In this document: one piece after another, positions 23,878 to 34,100 of the stretch | Numbering within the stretch: the stretch's first letter is position 1 | Layout of the letters: every line of letters starts with the position of its first letter | Assembly (NCBI GenBank): GCA_948567375.1 | Contig: OX419760.1 | Coordinates: 33,542,001-33,606,000, forward strand | DNA length: 64,000 nucleotides | Direction of reading: 5' to 3' | Origin: Lunularia cruciata | Taxonomy: Eukaryota; Streptophyta; Marchantiopsida; Lunulariales; Lunulariaceae | Notes under the pieces: generated by a model | The model's input: the letters and a program-made list of their open reading frames with translations, nothing else | Database searches by the model: none | What the model was told of the DNA's origin: nothing | Position numbers and translations under genes: made by a program

Positions 23878-24760
23878 TGGCGGGAATGCCCAAAGTTATC
23901 ATTGTTATGCAATAAGAGATCAAGCACCTAACTCAATTGTTGGAAGAGAGAGATCATGATAGTCAACAACAAGAGCATGTACAAGAGTAGAATTTTGAGA
24001 AGGAGAAGAGTAAGTCCAATTTCCAAAGCTAAAGGAATTTGATGGTAAGAATCTATTGACTGTAGTGGAGAATTGTGTGTTGATTGTGAATATTATTTTG
24101 AAACCACAAATCTTTTGGATGAACAAAGACAAATTCTCTTGGCTTTGAGCCAATTGGATAAAGTGGCTAAGCTATGGTGATAATTCTAAGTGGAGTAAGC
24201 TCAATAACAATTTTTTACTCCAATCTAAACATGGGAAGAATCATAGAATGTAATAATTGAGTCTTGAATGTTACACGAGTTGCACAAGATAGATTGGTAG
24301 AATTGAAGCAAATTTGTTTTGTCAGGAGCTACATCACATAGTTCCAAAACACCATCATTCAAATTCTAGAGATACTAGAAGGTGAAGCTCTAGATTAATT
24401 TGAGATGGGCTTGAAATCACATGCCAAATTGGAAGTAAACATGAGTAACTCTAAACACTTAGAAGAAGCAATGCAATCGGTTGAGCACTTTGATTCCTTG
24501 GTAACCACAACTAAGTCTTGATCTAGGTCTTTACAAAACCTACAAACATACTACACATGATTGTAGGAGCTAGCATTGATGGAGATTGATACCATTCAAC
24601 ATAAACTCCTTGGCATTCTAGGTAGAGAAAAATTGCAACAAAATAGTGGTTGCTTTTATTGTTGCCAAATTGGACATTACATTGCCAAATGTCCAACTAG
24701 GAAGGGACAACCCCTACCATGGCCCAAATGGAATTTTTGAAGTGTAATGATCAAGGAAAG
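23878..24760 (+). pseudogene. G3 gag relic
   Basis: Starts at atggcgggaatgccc (23,878), the same start phrase as G5. It shows the helix region (HLTQLLEERD), KEFDGKN, and a zinc knuckle CFYCCQIGHYIAKC near 24,650-24,692 with intact C-C-H-C spacing. Frameshifts and stops elsewhere. The minus strand is also open at 23,920-24,153, which I regard as a shadow. Confidence 0.7.
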
Positions 24761-24789
24761 AAAGAGTCCTTAAAGGAGATATTGACCCA

Positions 24790-25160
24790 CTTACTAGGAA
24801 CTTGATTAGTTCCAATGGGATTGAAGGCTTGACCAGTGTAACTTTGATTCACTTTCAAGGTATGATATCTGATCATGGTTGTAGGATTTTGATTGATTCT
24901 ATGAGTGTGGAGAATTGCATGCCCATGCAATTAGCAGCAAAATTAAGCATTCCTATCAAACTAGTATTAGCTAATATATTTGATGATGGTGGATGGTAAG
25001 AAGAGTTTTGCTTTTCATACTTTACATCATGTTGTATTCAAGATTGAGAGGGAGTATTTAGAGTGTATGAGATTTGTAGTAGCTTATCTATACTATGATA
25101 TCATTTTAGGTCTTTCTTGGCTTGAAAGTCATAAGGTTCAATTTGATTGGGCTTGATGAT
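24790..25160 (+). pseudogene. G3 protease region
   Basis: Open from 24,802: ISSNGIEGLTSV, then ILIDSMSVENCMPMQLA, where the expected catalytic D-S-G reads D-S-M, then LSIPIK. After a frame change the conserved C-terminal block (LGLSWLESHKVQFDW) appears near 25,106-25,152. The active-site glycine is lost. Confidence 0.7.
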
Positions 25161-25339
25161 AAATTCAAGTACAATACCAATATAAGAATATTGATTAGAT
25201 TGTATGGCACATCTAAGTAAGACACCTAAAACTAATCAGTCTCTTAAGATGAGAAGTTTGTCAATATGGAAATTGTAGAGCTAGCTTTGGAGAGAGATAT
25301 TCCTATTTTTTATCAAATCTATTATGCAAGGAGAATATG

Positions 25340-26560
25340 ATGAGGATTAGAAGCCTCATCAAGTAGTGGTTAATCAAATAGTTAAGGAGTTTGCAAATGT
25401 GTTTTTGGATGATCTTCCAAACAGATTCTGCTCCAATTGTGGTATGCTCTTCATGATTGAGCTATTGCCAAGTAGTAGTCTAGTGAATAGACCTATCTAT
25501 TAACTCTCACTAAAGGAGTTAGAAGAGATTTGAATAACATTGATCAAGTTGTTGGAGAAGGATTTTATATGACATAATATATCATCAAGGGAATTACAAG
25601 TATTTTTTGTCTAAAAGAAGGATGAAAGGTTTTGATCTTGTATTGATTATCATGTTCTCAATAAAAAAATTTGAAGAATATGAATCCCTTGAATCAAATT
25701 GATGACTTTTTGGATCAATTAAGTGTGGCCCAATACTTCTCAAAGTTAGATCTTTGAATTGGCTACTGAAGCTACTAAGGATTCTAAATGATGGAACAAA
25801 TGTGCAAAAGACTACCCTTTGTACAAGGTATGGGCATTTCAAATGGAGATTTTTACCCTTTGTGCTCAATAATGCTCCAATAGTCTTTATGGATCGAATG
25901 CATTGGATCTTGGATGGGTCTTGGATCAATATGTGGTAGTGTTCTTGGATGACATTTTTATTTATAGTAATATAGAACAAAATACAAGAACCACATTTGC
26001 AAAGTTGTGAGAAGACCATGACAATGAAAGTTCTACTACAAGAAGTCCAAGTGTGTCTTTTGGCAAAAGGAAATTACCTTCTTAGACCATAAGGTTTCAA
26101 TGGAGAGGGATCAAGATGGAAGAGGAGAAAATCAAGGCCATAATTGATTGGCCTACTCTTAAGGATGTTGTAGAATTTTGGGTATTTAGTGGATTGGCAA
26201 GTTCAATAGTTCATCCATTATTTTGCTCATGTGGCTACACCATTAATTGACCTCTTGGGAAAGACAATAAGTTCTGAATGGAAAAACAAGCAAGAAGCCA
26301 CATGCAAGAAACTAAAAGATATGGTGTCTTCATGACCATCCTCCAACCATATGATCCTCAACTACCTTGTGTGGTTGAATTTGATGCTTCTAAATTGGAG
26401 CTAAGTTGCAACAAGCATTCTTAGATGGATTGCATCCCATACCCTTTGTATCTTGATGACTAAATGCAATAGAAAGGAATTACTCTACTCAAGATCAAGA
26501 AAGATTAACAATTGTGTATGTAAAAAAATTGTGGCAACATTGTCTCTTGGAGAAATAGGT
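25340..26560 (+). pseudogene. G3 reverse transcriptase and RNase H
   Basis: Blocks follow those of G1: an NRPIY-like start near 25,480, a degraded active region, then KTTLCTRYGHFKWRFLPFVLN near 25,812-25,870 and FMDRMHWILDG near 25,886-25,920. The catalytic block reads VVVFLDDIFIY (near 25,935-25,968) after a shift. The connection (KIKAIIDWPTL near 26,125-26,160) and RNase H (FDASKL near 26,382) follow. Multiple stops. Confidence 0.8.
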
Positions 26561-26599
26561 AATAATGCGGATCAATCATAGATACTTGTTTCAAACCTT

Positions 26600-28190
26600 A
26601 CAATTGAAGCATACAAAGAGTTGGCATCATCAATGGGACGAAAAAATATGGTTGTTGATATCAAGCTTGAGTATAAACCCAGACAAGTTCCATGTCATTC
26701 TCAATGCCTTGTCATGACAACCTAACTTGAAGATTCTTCTCAAATCTTCCATGATAGCAACAATCACCATATTGTCAATTAATTCAAAGGTATACACAAA
26801 TTTCAAACTTGCTTTACAACATGATCCTTTCCTTTGTCTTGCAGCACATCACAAAGAGTACAACATATTTTCAATCAAAGATGAGCTTCTATATTGCAAG
26901 AACCACATCTATGTTCCAACTATGGGAGATCTATACTTGATGCAACTTCAAGAGGCACATGACTTACCATTTGCATGACACATGGGGATAAACAAGAATT
27001 TGAGCACTCTGCAATGAAATTTGTGATGGTCAAACATAGAACATGAAGTTTGAGACTTTTTCTAATCTTATGAGAATTACTAGTGCAACCAAGCCAACAA
27101 CTAAAACTAAGCGGACTACTTCAACTACTCCTAATCCCATCTGCTTGATCAGAACATGTGAACTTAGCTCAATGAAATATGTATGTTTGTAAACTTGCTT
27201 GTGATTGGATAAATCTATTTGATGTTAATCAAATTATATCTCTAATGCACTATTGCCTTGCCTTATCTAGTATAATACCAATAGCTAAACATATTATCGA
27301 GAAGTGAAAATTAGTTATGTAACATCTAAAAAGATGTTATATATGATGGACTAAGTAGATCAAATAGAGATGTCACCAAAAGAGTATTTCTACTAATAAA
27401 GCAAGAGCTAAAAATACATTGAAAAATTTAGAGCCAATTTTGTAGGCCTAAACATATGAAATAGGCCTTGAAAATGGGTAAGATTCCATCTCCTCCCCAA
27501 GATATAGAAGGTTGTGCTTCCCTCCTCCTATTTGCCTCATCAAGAGCTATCCAACAATACCTCATCCATGTGATTTTGAGGTTTTTGCAAAAAGATTCCC
27601 TAAATATTCTCCCAATCAAAATTGGTTGACCAACCAAATAGGACAAGAACCAACATGCCTATGCAAGCAACTAATCTAAGGATGGAGCTTGTTGACAATT
27701 CACCAATCCATGTATCCGATCCAAGGGTGGAGCTTCCTTTGAGGGAGTCCTCTTTGCTATACATTTAAGACAAGGTGCTATTTTTGGGCATTACAGTATT
27801 GAGTATGAAGCTTTGTGTTTCTTCTCATGTGTTTCTCTTGGAATTTCTCCTATCCTTGGAAAATTTACTTCTAGTCAAATCCGGATTCATCTTGTCTTCC
27901 ATGTTTCAAAGTTAAAACCCTTTGTTTTTTATCCATCTTCCTTTTCTACTTGTGTCCAAACCCCTCTTCCTTTCATTGTTATCAACAATCATGAGGATAC
28001 AAAGTTGATTGTATACTTGCACGTTCCTACATCCAACATGGCTGCTAGCAATATAGGGAATATAAGGTCATTTGGAAAAGGTATCTTTGTCACAATGCCA
28101 CATGGGAGCTTCTTTCCCACCTCCAAAATGGTCAAGGGGCTCTCCAAGACTCTCAACCAACAAGAACATCATGAACTAGCAATGAAGGAA
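26600..28190 (+). pseudogene. G3 integrase with chromodomain-like tail
   Basis: The N-terminal zinc region is readable at 26,727-27,000 (LQEAHDLPFA, HMGINKNL, the two histidines). The core is badly eroded between 27,000 and 27,780. The C-terminal part is open for 136 codons at 27,813-28,223: LGKFTSSQIRIHLVFHVSKLK (the conserved HPVFHVSKLK block), INNHEDTKLIVYLH at the chromodomain start, then SFGKGIFVTMPHGSFFP. Comparison with G4 identifies this as the chromodomain region, much altered. Confidence 0.65.
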
Positions 28191-28192
28191 TA

Positions 28193-28566
28193 TGTAATAA
28201 TATGGAGTTACCAAAAAATTTAGTAGAGGCTGATGAGTTAGCAAATAGGCCAAATTAGCCAAGAAATTATAAAATGTTCTAGATGCATTTAGGAAGCACC
28301 TTGATACCTTTCAAGTATCATGTTATGTGTATACCAAGTGGGTGGCTTCTAAGAAGAAGCTTCGTTGGAAGTTTCATGACTAGCTTAGCTTGCATGCCAA
28401 GTAAACTTCTTCTAGAAGGAAGCTTCCCATGAGCCTTGTATGTTTCCCTATAAATACCAAAGCCCAAGCTTATGCTATGCATTTGGAGTTTCCTTCTCTT
28501 GAGAGTCCTAATGTGATCTTCTACTCTTGTCTTTTGTTCTCTTATTTCTCTCCTTAGTCTTTTACA
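28193..28566 (+). repeat. 3' LTR of G3
   Basis: 374 bases. Preceded by a weak purine tract (aatgaaggaata). Same ends as the 5' LTR. TATA ctataaatacc near 28,450. A remnant TTCtaGA of the first heat-shock-type cluster is present near 28,277. Confidence 0.9.
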
Positions 28567-28580
28567 AGGGTTTTAAAAAT

Positions 28581-28790
28581 GGCATTCTACATAAAAAATT
28601 GTAGAAATTTTACCATTTTACCAATTCCTAAGCAAATATTTGAACAGTAAACTTTGAAAGTTGAAATAGAAAGTGAGTGATTACAAAAGGCATTCTACAT
28701 AAAAATTGTAGAAATTTTACCATTTTACCAATCTCTAAGCAGATTTTTTAATAGTAAACTTTGAAAGCTAAAATAGAAATTGACTTTCAC
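28581..28790. repeat. Tandem duplication, period 108 bases
   Basis: Units begin ggcattctacataaaaa at 28,581 and 28,689. Each includes gtagaaattttaccatttt and aaactttgaaag. Non-coding flank of G3. Confidence 0.85.
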
Positions 28791-28949
28791 ATTGGGACAA
28801 GCATACACAAGCCCAAGGAAAACCTTCAAGCCTAGTGCATCAAGTTGTCCCTCATAAATTCCTTCAAGCACAGCTCAGACCTAGCTCTTATCCAATCAAC
28901 TCTATGTAATATTCATCATGTTGTCTTCAATTTTTTGATTATCTAATAC

Positions 28950-29032
28950 CCATGAATGTTGGGAATCCTTTGTGGATATATCAATAAAGACCCTTATTGA
29001 TATATTCCACGGAGGATTCCCAACATTCTTGG
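28950..29032. repeat. Long near-perfect hairpin (about 39-bp arms, 6-base loop)
   Basis: Arm 1 at 28,950-28,987 (gaatgttgggaatcc... tatatcaataa), loop agaccc, arm 2 at 28,994-29,032. The arms differ at three positions and by one extra base. A transcript would fold into a stem of miRNA-precursor size. It could equally be a tiny foldback transposon. No coding content. Confidence 0.85.
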
Positions 29033-30537
29033 TAATTTGGAATTTTCCCATTCTCTTTTCTTTCTCCTTTGTGCTTTGATATTCAAATTCAAAGGTGAGC
29101 TCTACTTATGGATTGCGTTTGGAAATTATATCTCTATCCTTTACTCCTCTTCTTTGTCTCTTCTCGTCTATTTCTCACTTAAACCTTGACATTCCCAAAC
29201 TTCAAAAAGCTTTCCCTTGGAATTCAGAAAACCAAGACCTGAAACTTGAAGCTTCAAAACTTCTCTTCTTCTCCTCTTTTCTCACTTAAACCTTAACTTT
29301 TCTCCACTTTGAAAAGCCTTCCCCTAGAATTTGGAAAATCAAGATCTGAAAACTTTAAAAAAACCACTCTTTGACCATTCAAAGACCCCTTCTCTTAGAA
29401 ATCACCCTTTCCTAAACTCTTGCATTGTCTCTCTTTGAAACAATTGCACACTTCTCCCACCAAAATTGCCCTACTTTGTGAACTCTCTTCACTTCACCTA
29501 AACTCAAAATGCTCAAACTCTATTCAAATTGCACTTTGTTCCTCTCAACTTGTAATAATAATAAATCTTTCCCACACTCAAAGGTTGTACACTATATGAA
29601 AACTCCTCAAGTGAAATTGAGCTATCTGTGGGGTTTCTCTATATAAAAAATTTTGTGGGATGTGGGGTTTGTGTGTTGGGATAGTTTGGGCTTCAAATGT
29701 TGCACTTTAGCAAATGGCATGAATGCCTTGGGAATTTATGGCATTTCAATAAGTATTTTGAATTGCCACACTTTCCTTCCAATAGGCAAATTCACCTATA
29801 TGCACTCCTTATGGTCTTTAATTTCACATATGTATTCTACCCTCACCTTTGGTCTACTCTTCTAAAACATTGCTCTAGGGGCAAGGTCTCTATCAATCTA
29901 TTCAAACTTTAACATTCAATTCAATTCAAAGAAAATCATTGAACTCAATTCTGATATAATCATCCAACTCAATTCAAAAATAGGTGAACTGAAACCATTA
30001 ACATTGAACTCAATTCAGATAACTTTATTGGACCAAATTCAAATGAAATCACTTAAAAATCATACATTCAAAAAATTGATACTCATTAACATTGAACTTG
30101 ATTCACATAAATTCATAGAAACTACACTAAACAATAAAAACACCACACCTATAAGATTCAAGAATCACACAACTTAGTGATTTTGAGCAAGTAGTTTAGC
30201 AATAAACTATCCACTCAAACTATGAACTCAAATTTATGACACTTTCAATTTAATGCATGTGCATATCAAGCAGATATCATTTGCCCACAATCCCCAACCA
30301 CGTGACCTCACTCAAGTCTGCTCTTCATGAATGAGCAAACCATGCTTGACAAGGAGACCCAACTCTCAAAACCAGTGAATGTATAAATCAGGCAAGTGGT
30401 GCCATCAAAATGAGCAACACCAATGCCTATCAATGAGCAAACCCATCCAAAAATCCATTCAAAAATATCAAACCTATTTAGATAAACCCATTAAAATAAT
30501 TTTTTGCTTTTTATTACTAGAATGGGATGTAAAAGAC
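29033..30537. other. No gene recognised; left flank of G4
   Basis: AT-rich and pyrimidine-rich DNA. Short plus-strand ORFs at 29,095-29,289 and 29,653-29,912 lack motifs. Since G4 split a Harbinger relic, this stretch was once contiguous with 42,621 onward. Confidence 0.5.
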
Positions 30538-30954
30538 CAAGACCGAGGAGAGAAATAAGAGAATGAAATATCACATTGGGACACTTGAATGTGGGTAAAC
30601 TCCAAATGCCTATCATGAGTTTTGGTTTTAGTATTCATAGGGAGCATACAAGGCTCTTGAAAAGCTTCTCAAGAAGCTTCCTTGAGCCACTTTCTTGGAG
30701 TGCAAGCCAAGTTAACCAAGAAGCTTTCCAAGAAGCTTCCTTCTGGAAGTCATCTACTTGGCTTGCAAGCTAAGCTAGTTGGAAGCTATTAGAAGCTTCC
30801 TTCTAGAAGCTACTTATTTGGGGTGCAAGCTAAGCTAGCCAAGAAGCTTCCCAAGAAACTTCTTATATACTTCTGGAATATTCTAGGCTAAATTGGCCTA
30901 TTTTCTACTTCATTAGCCCTAACTAACTTTGTTACTAAACTCCATATTGTTCCA
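30538..30954 (-). repeat. 3' LTR of G4
   Basis: 417 bases. On the plus strand it starts tgtaaaagaccaagac and ends ctccatattgttcca (tgttaca elsewhere). It has TTCtgGAAtaTTC at 30,871-30,883, a three-unit heat-shock-type element, plus several GAAGCTTC words. Confidence 0.9.
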
Positions 30955-30959
30955 AATTC

Positions 30960-31290
30960 CCCCATTGCTAGTTGGTGACGTCCTTGTTGCCATTGAAGCT
31001 TCAAACTCTTGGATGGCCATTTGTGCATTTTGGAGATGAGAAAGAGGTTCCCATGTAGCATCATGAAGAGGATACTCTTTCTAAAGACCTTGTACTCCAT
31101 ATGTTGTTGACGGCCTTGTTGAATGTGACGACGTGCAAGGATATGATCAACTTCATATTCCTTATGATCATTGATAGGGATGGGAGGAGGAGGAGGAAGT
31201 TGGACACAAGAGTGAAAAGAAGATGGATTAGGGACAAAGAGTTTCAACTTGGAAATGTGAAAGATAAGATGGATGCGCAAGTGTCAAGAC
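30960..31290 (-). pseudogene. G4 chromodomain-type integrase tail
   Basis: Open from 31,280 to 30,888 on the minus strand: IHLIFHISKLKLF, a proline run, then EYEVDHILARRH, QQGRQQHMEYKVFRK and HGNLFLISKM. The order EYEVxxIL...GR...EYxVxWK...W-P is that of chromodomains of plant chromoviruses. Here the tryptophans that would read the histone mark are changed (VFRK for VKWK), so function is doubtful. In such elements the domain directs integration to chromatin; that is family knowledge, not shown here. Confidence 0.75.
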
Positions 31291-31299
31291 AAGGCAAGT

Positions 31300-32330
31300 C
31301 GATAAGCAATAGGAGAAATGAGTTGTGTGACCTCAAAGGGTCCTATCTAATGAGGAGCAATTTTATGAACTTGGGTATCAAGTGGGAGTGGTAGATTACT
31401 AGATGAGAGCATGACTTTATCACCAACTTGAAAGGTGAGATCATAATGATGGTGGTCTGCATATTTTTTTTGACAATTTTGGGCAACAAGGAGGTGAGAT
31501 TTTGCTTGTTGGAGGGATTGGGATATATCAGTCAAGAAGGTTGAAGTATGAGGGACATGAGATGGAGGAGGAGCAAGAATGAATCTGAAACAATATTGTC
31601 CAATATTGAGGAAGGAAGGAGAGAATTTGGTGCTTGCTTGTTTGGAATTATTGTATGCAAACTCCACAATTGCAAGACATTCATCCCACTTGGTACGGTG
31701 AACATTGATGAAGGCACAAAGCATATCCTCCAAGGTGTGATTTTTGCATTCAATTTTCCCATTAGTTTGAGGATGATAGGCCATAGACAAAGTAAGCTTA
31801 GTACCAAGTTTCTGGAAGAGTGCTTGCCAAAAATTTCCAATGAAGCAAGGATGATGGTCAAAGATGAGTACACGCAACATCCTATGATGATTGAATACAT
31901 TGGCAAAGTAGATCTATGTCAAGGTTGAAGCATCCACAATATCAACGAGTGGTGCCAAATGGATTTGCTTACTAAACTAATCCACAAAACACCACAATGA
32001 TTGTGTGACCTTGCTTTGTCTTGGGCAAGGATGTGATGAGATCTAAGCTCACATGTTCCAAATGAGTAGATGGAATGGGGAATGGTTGAAGGAGTCCCCT
32101 CGGTTTTTGGTTATTGACCTTGTTGCATTGTCAACTCTCACATGATTGGACAAACTCCTGAACATCTTGTGCCATGTTGTGCAACCACCATTTGCATTGG
32201 AGGTTACCTAAGGTCTTGTCTACACCCATGTGACCATCAATTGGTAAATCATGGGCTTCTTGAAGCGCAAAAGTTAGAGATCACCTTTGGTTGGAACATA
32301 GATCCAATCCTCATGGAATAGAAGCTTTTC
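31300..32330 (-). pseudogene. G4 integrase zinc domain and core
   Basis: The zinc domain is near 32,270-32,090 (AHDLPIDGHMGVDKTL, then QSCES for the cysteine pair, damaged). Core traces: VSLDLITSLPKTKQGH near 32,060-31,995 (first catalytic Asp), then the well-preserved open stretch 31,880-31,347 with AYHPQTNGKIE (residues near the catalytic Glu), LEDMLCAFI, EFAYNNSKQ, and QVGDKVMLSSSNLPLPLDTQ. The 177-codon stretch is the best integrase segment in the window. Confidence 0.85.
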
Positions 32331-32399
32331 CTTATAGGAGAAGGTATTAGACTCCTTGTTGTATGTTGCAAGACGACCCTGTATCATCTGAACGAAAGG

Positions 32400-33325
32400 A
32401 TCTTGTTATAGAGCTATTTGAAATTCAATTTGGACTTGGAGTCAACGAATACCATCGTAGTTGCCAATGTGATGAGAGGAAGAGACTTCAAATCAAGTCA
32501 TTGTGATAGGGCATCAAGGATGACATGGAACTGACCAAGTTTGTACTCAAGTTTGATGTCAAACAATTGTAGTTGTTCCTCTCATTGATGATGTAGACTC
32601 TCCATGTGTTCCAAATATAATGTTTGCAACAAGTGCTTATGATCAATTTGCATGACCATTTGTTTCCCCAAGAGATAATGTCTCCATACCTTAGTGGCAT
32701 ATACCATTGCTAGTTGTTCATGATCTTGACTAGACTAATTCCTTTCCAATATATTTAATCTCCGAGACACAAAGGCAATGGGTGCAATCCATTTGTGAAT
32801 TCATGTTGTAACATGGCTTCCATTGCAAAGTTAGAAGCATCAAAGTCAACCACACATGATAGTGGAGGATCATATGGTTGAAGAATTGGTCTGGAAGACA
32901 CCATATGTTTCAACTTCTAGAATGCTTCTTTGTGCTTGTTGGTCCATTGAAAGCTCAAGTTCTTTCCCAAGAGATTGATCAATGGTGTGGCCACATGATC
33001 ATAGTAGTGGATGAACCGTTTGGTAAAAGCTAGCCAATCCATTAAATGCCCATACTTCAATAGCATCCTTTGGAGTAGGCCAATCAGTGATGGCCTTGAT
33101 TTTCTCCTCTTCTATCTTGATCCCCTCCGGTGAGATCTTGTGACCCAAGAAGGTAACTTCCTTCCGCCAAAAAGTACACTTTGACTTCTTGCATTAAAAC
33201 TTCCATTATCATAGTTGTCTTAGGACTTCTCACATGTGATTCACATGTTTTACGTATGTCTTGCTATAGATTGAGATATCATCCAAGAACACCACCACGT
33301 ACCAATCCAACAGTCCATCCAACAT
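32400..33325 (-). pseudogene. G4 RT (second part) and RNase H
   Basis: After the insertion the RT resumes as LDGLLDWYVVVFLDDISIYSK (33,325-33,255), containing the catalytic FLDD motif. The thumb and connection follow (near 33,200-33,030, with KIKAITDWPTP). RNase H is at about 32,960-32,480: VVDFDASNF (first Asp) and IDHKHLLQTL (later Asp block). Stops are present but fewer than in G1 or G3. Confidence 0.85.
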
Positions 33326-33326
33326 T

Positions 33327-34100
33327 GTGACAACCTGGCAAATATCACTTTTGCGGTAATCAGGTAAGTAAAGTTTGTTCCCGCAAAGATACGAGTCAAA
33401 AATGTCCAAATACAAAGAAAAGTAACAATTTAGTTCTTCTTGGTTGAGTCTTTAATCTCTCAGGTAGAAACCACACCCAAAAGAGAGTAACAAGCACTGA
33501 TTTGCAGTCTTGTCACATATTAACACTCCTTAATCACAACTCCATCAAATCTTTCCAAACAATCTTGATTGTGATGATTCAAGCTCTCCCAAAAACGGCA
33601 CTTCACTGTGAAACAACTTTGCCTTAGAATTGTGTTCCACCCCTCCACTGAAGGCACAACTTCCTTGATCAAAATTGCTTCAAATCAACCTCGTACTGCA
33701 CTCACAAATGCAGAATACTACCAACACTACAATTTTTCTCAGATCTATCAAGGCATTGCTTCAATTGCACTTCACTCAGGATCAAACACACAAAATGAAG
33801 ATCAAGGCTGCGGAATCCAATATCCAACAAGCATACTGACTTGCACTTTGAAATTCTCCACACACTCACAATTACAAACACAAAGTTGATACTCAAAATC
33901 GAGCTCAAGCGATGAGTACTGCTTCACAGCACTTTGCTTTATCTATTCTCAGAAATTATGAGCACTAAACAACATAATACTGTGAATGCCACTCTTAAAT
34001 ACTGAAGCAATCGACAGTTATCTTCCTAATGTACCTCTTCTTAACAACTCTACAAACCTCTAGATCCAAAATGACAATGCACCTCTTCATATCTGCCTCT
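33327..34100 (-). other. 3' non-coding part of the insertion
   Basis: No long reading frame on the minus strand after the TGA at 34,101. Short open pieces in both directions are unremarkable. No polyadenylation or repeat structure I can defend. Confidence 0.4.

Larger units (their letters stand above)
23245..28566 (+). mobile_element. Complete gypsy element G3 with both LTRs
   Basis: 5.3-kb element of the dominant family. 5' LTR 23,245-23,606, 3' LTR 28,193-28,566, flanks AGAGT (23,240-23,244) and AGGGT (28,567-28,571), read as a 5-base target duplication with one change. Both LTRs start TGTAATAATATGG and end TTTTACA. Internal order: leader, gag, protease, RT/RNase H, integrase with chromodomain-like tail. 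Every gene carries stops, so it is immobile by itself. Confidence 0.9.
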
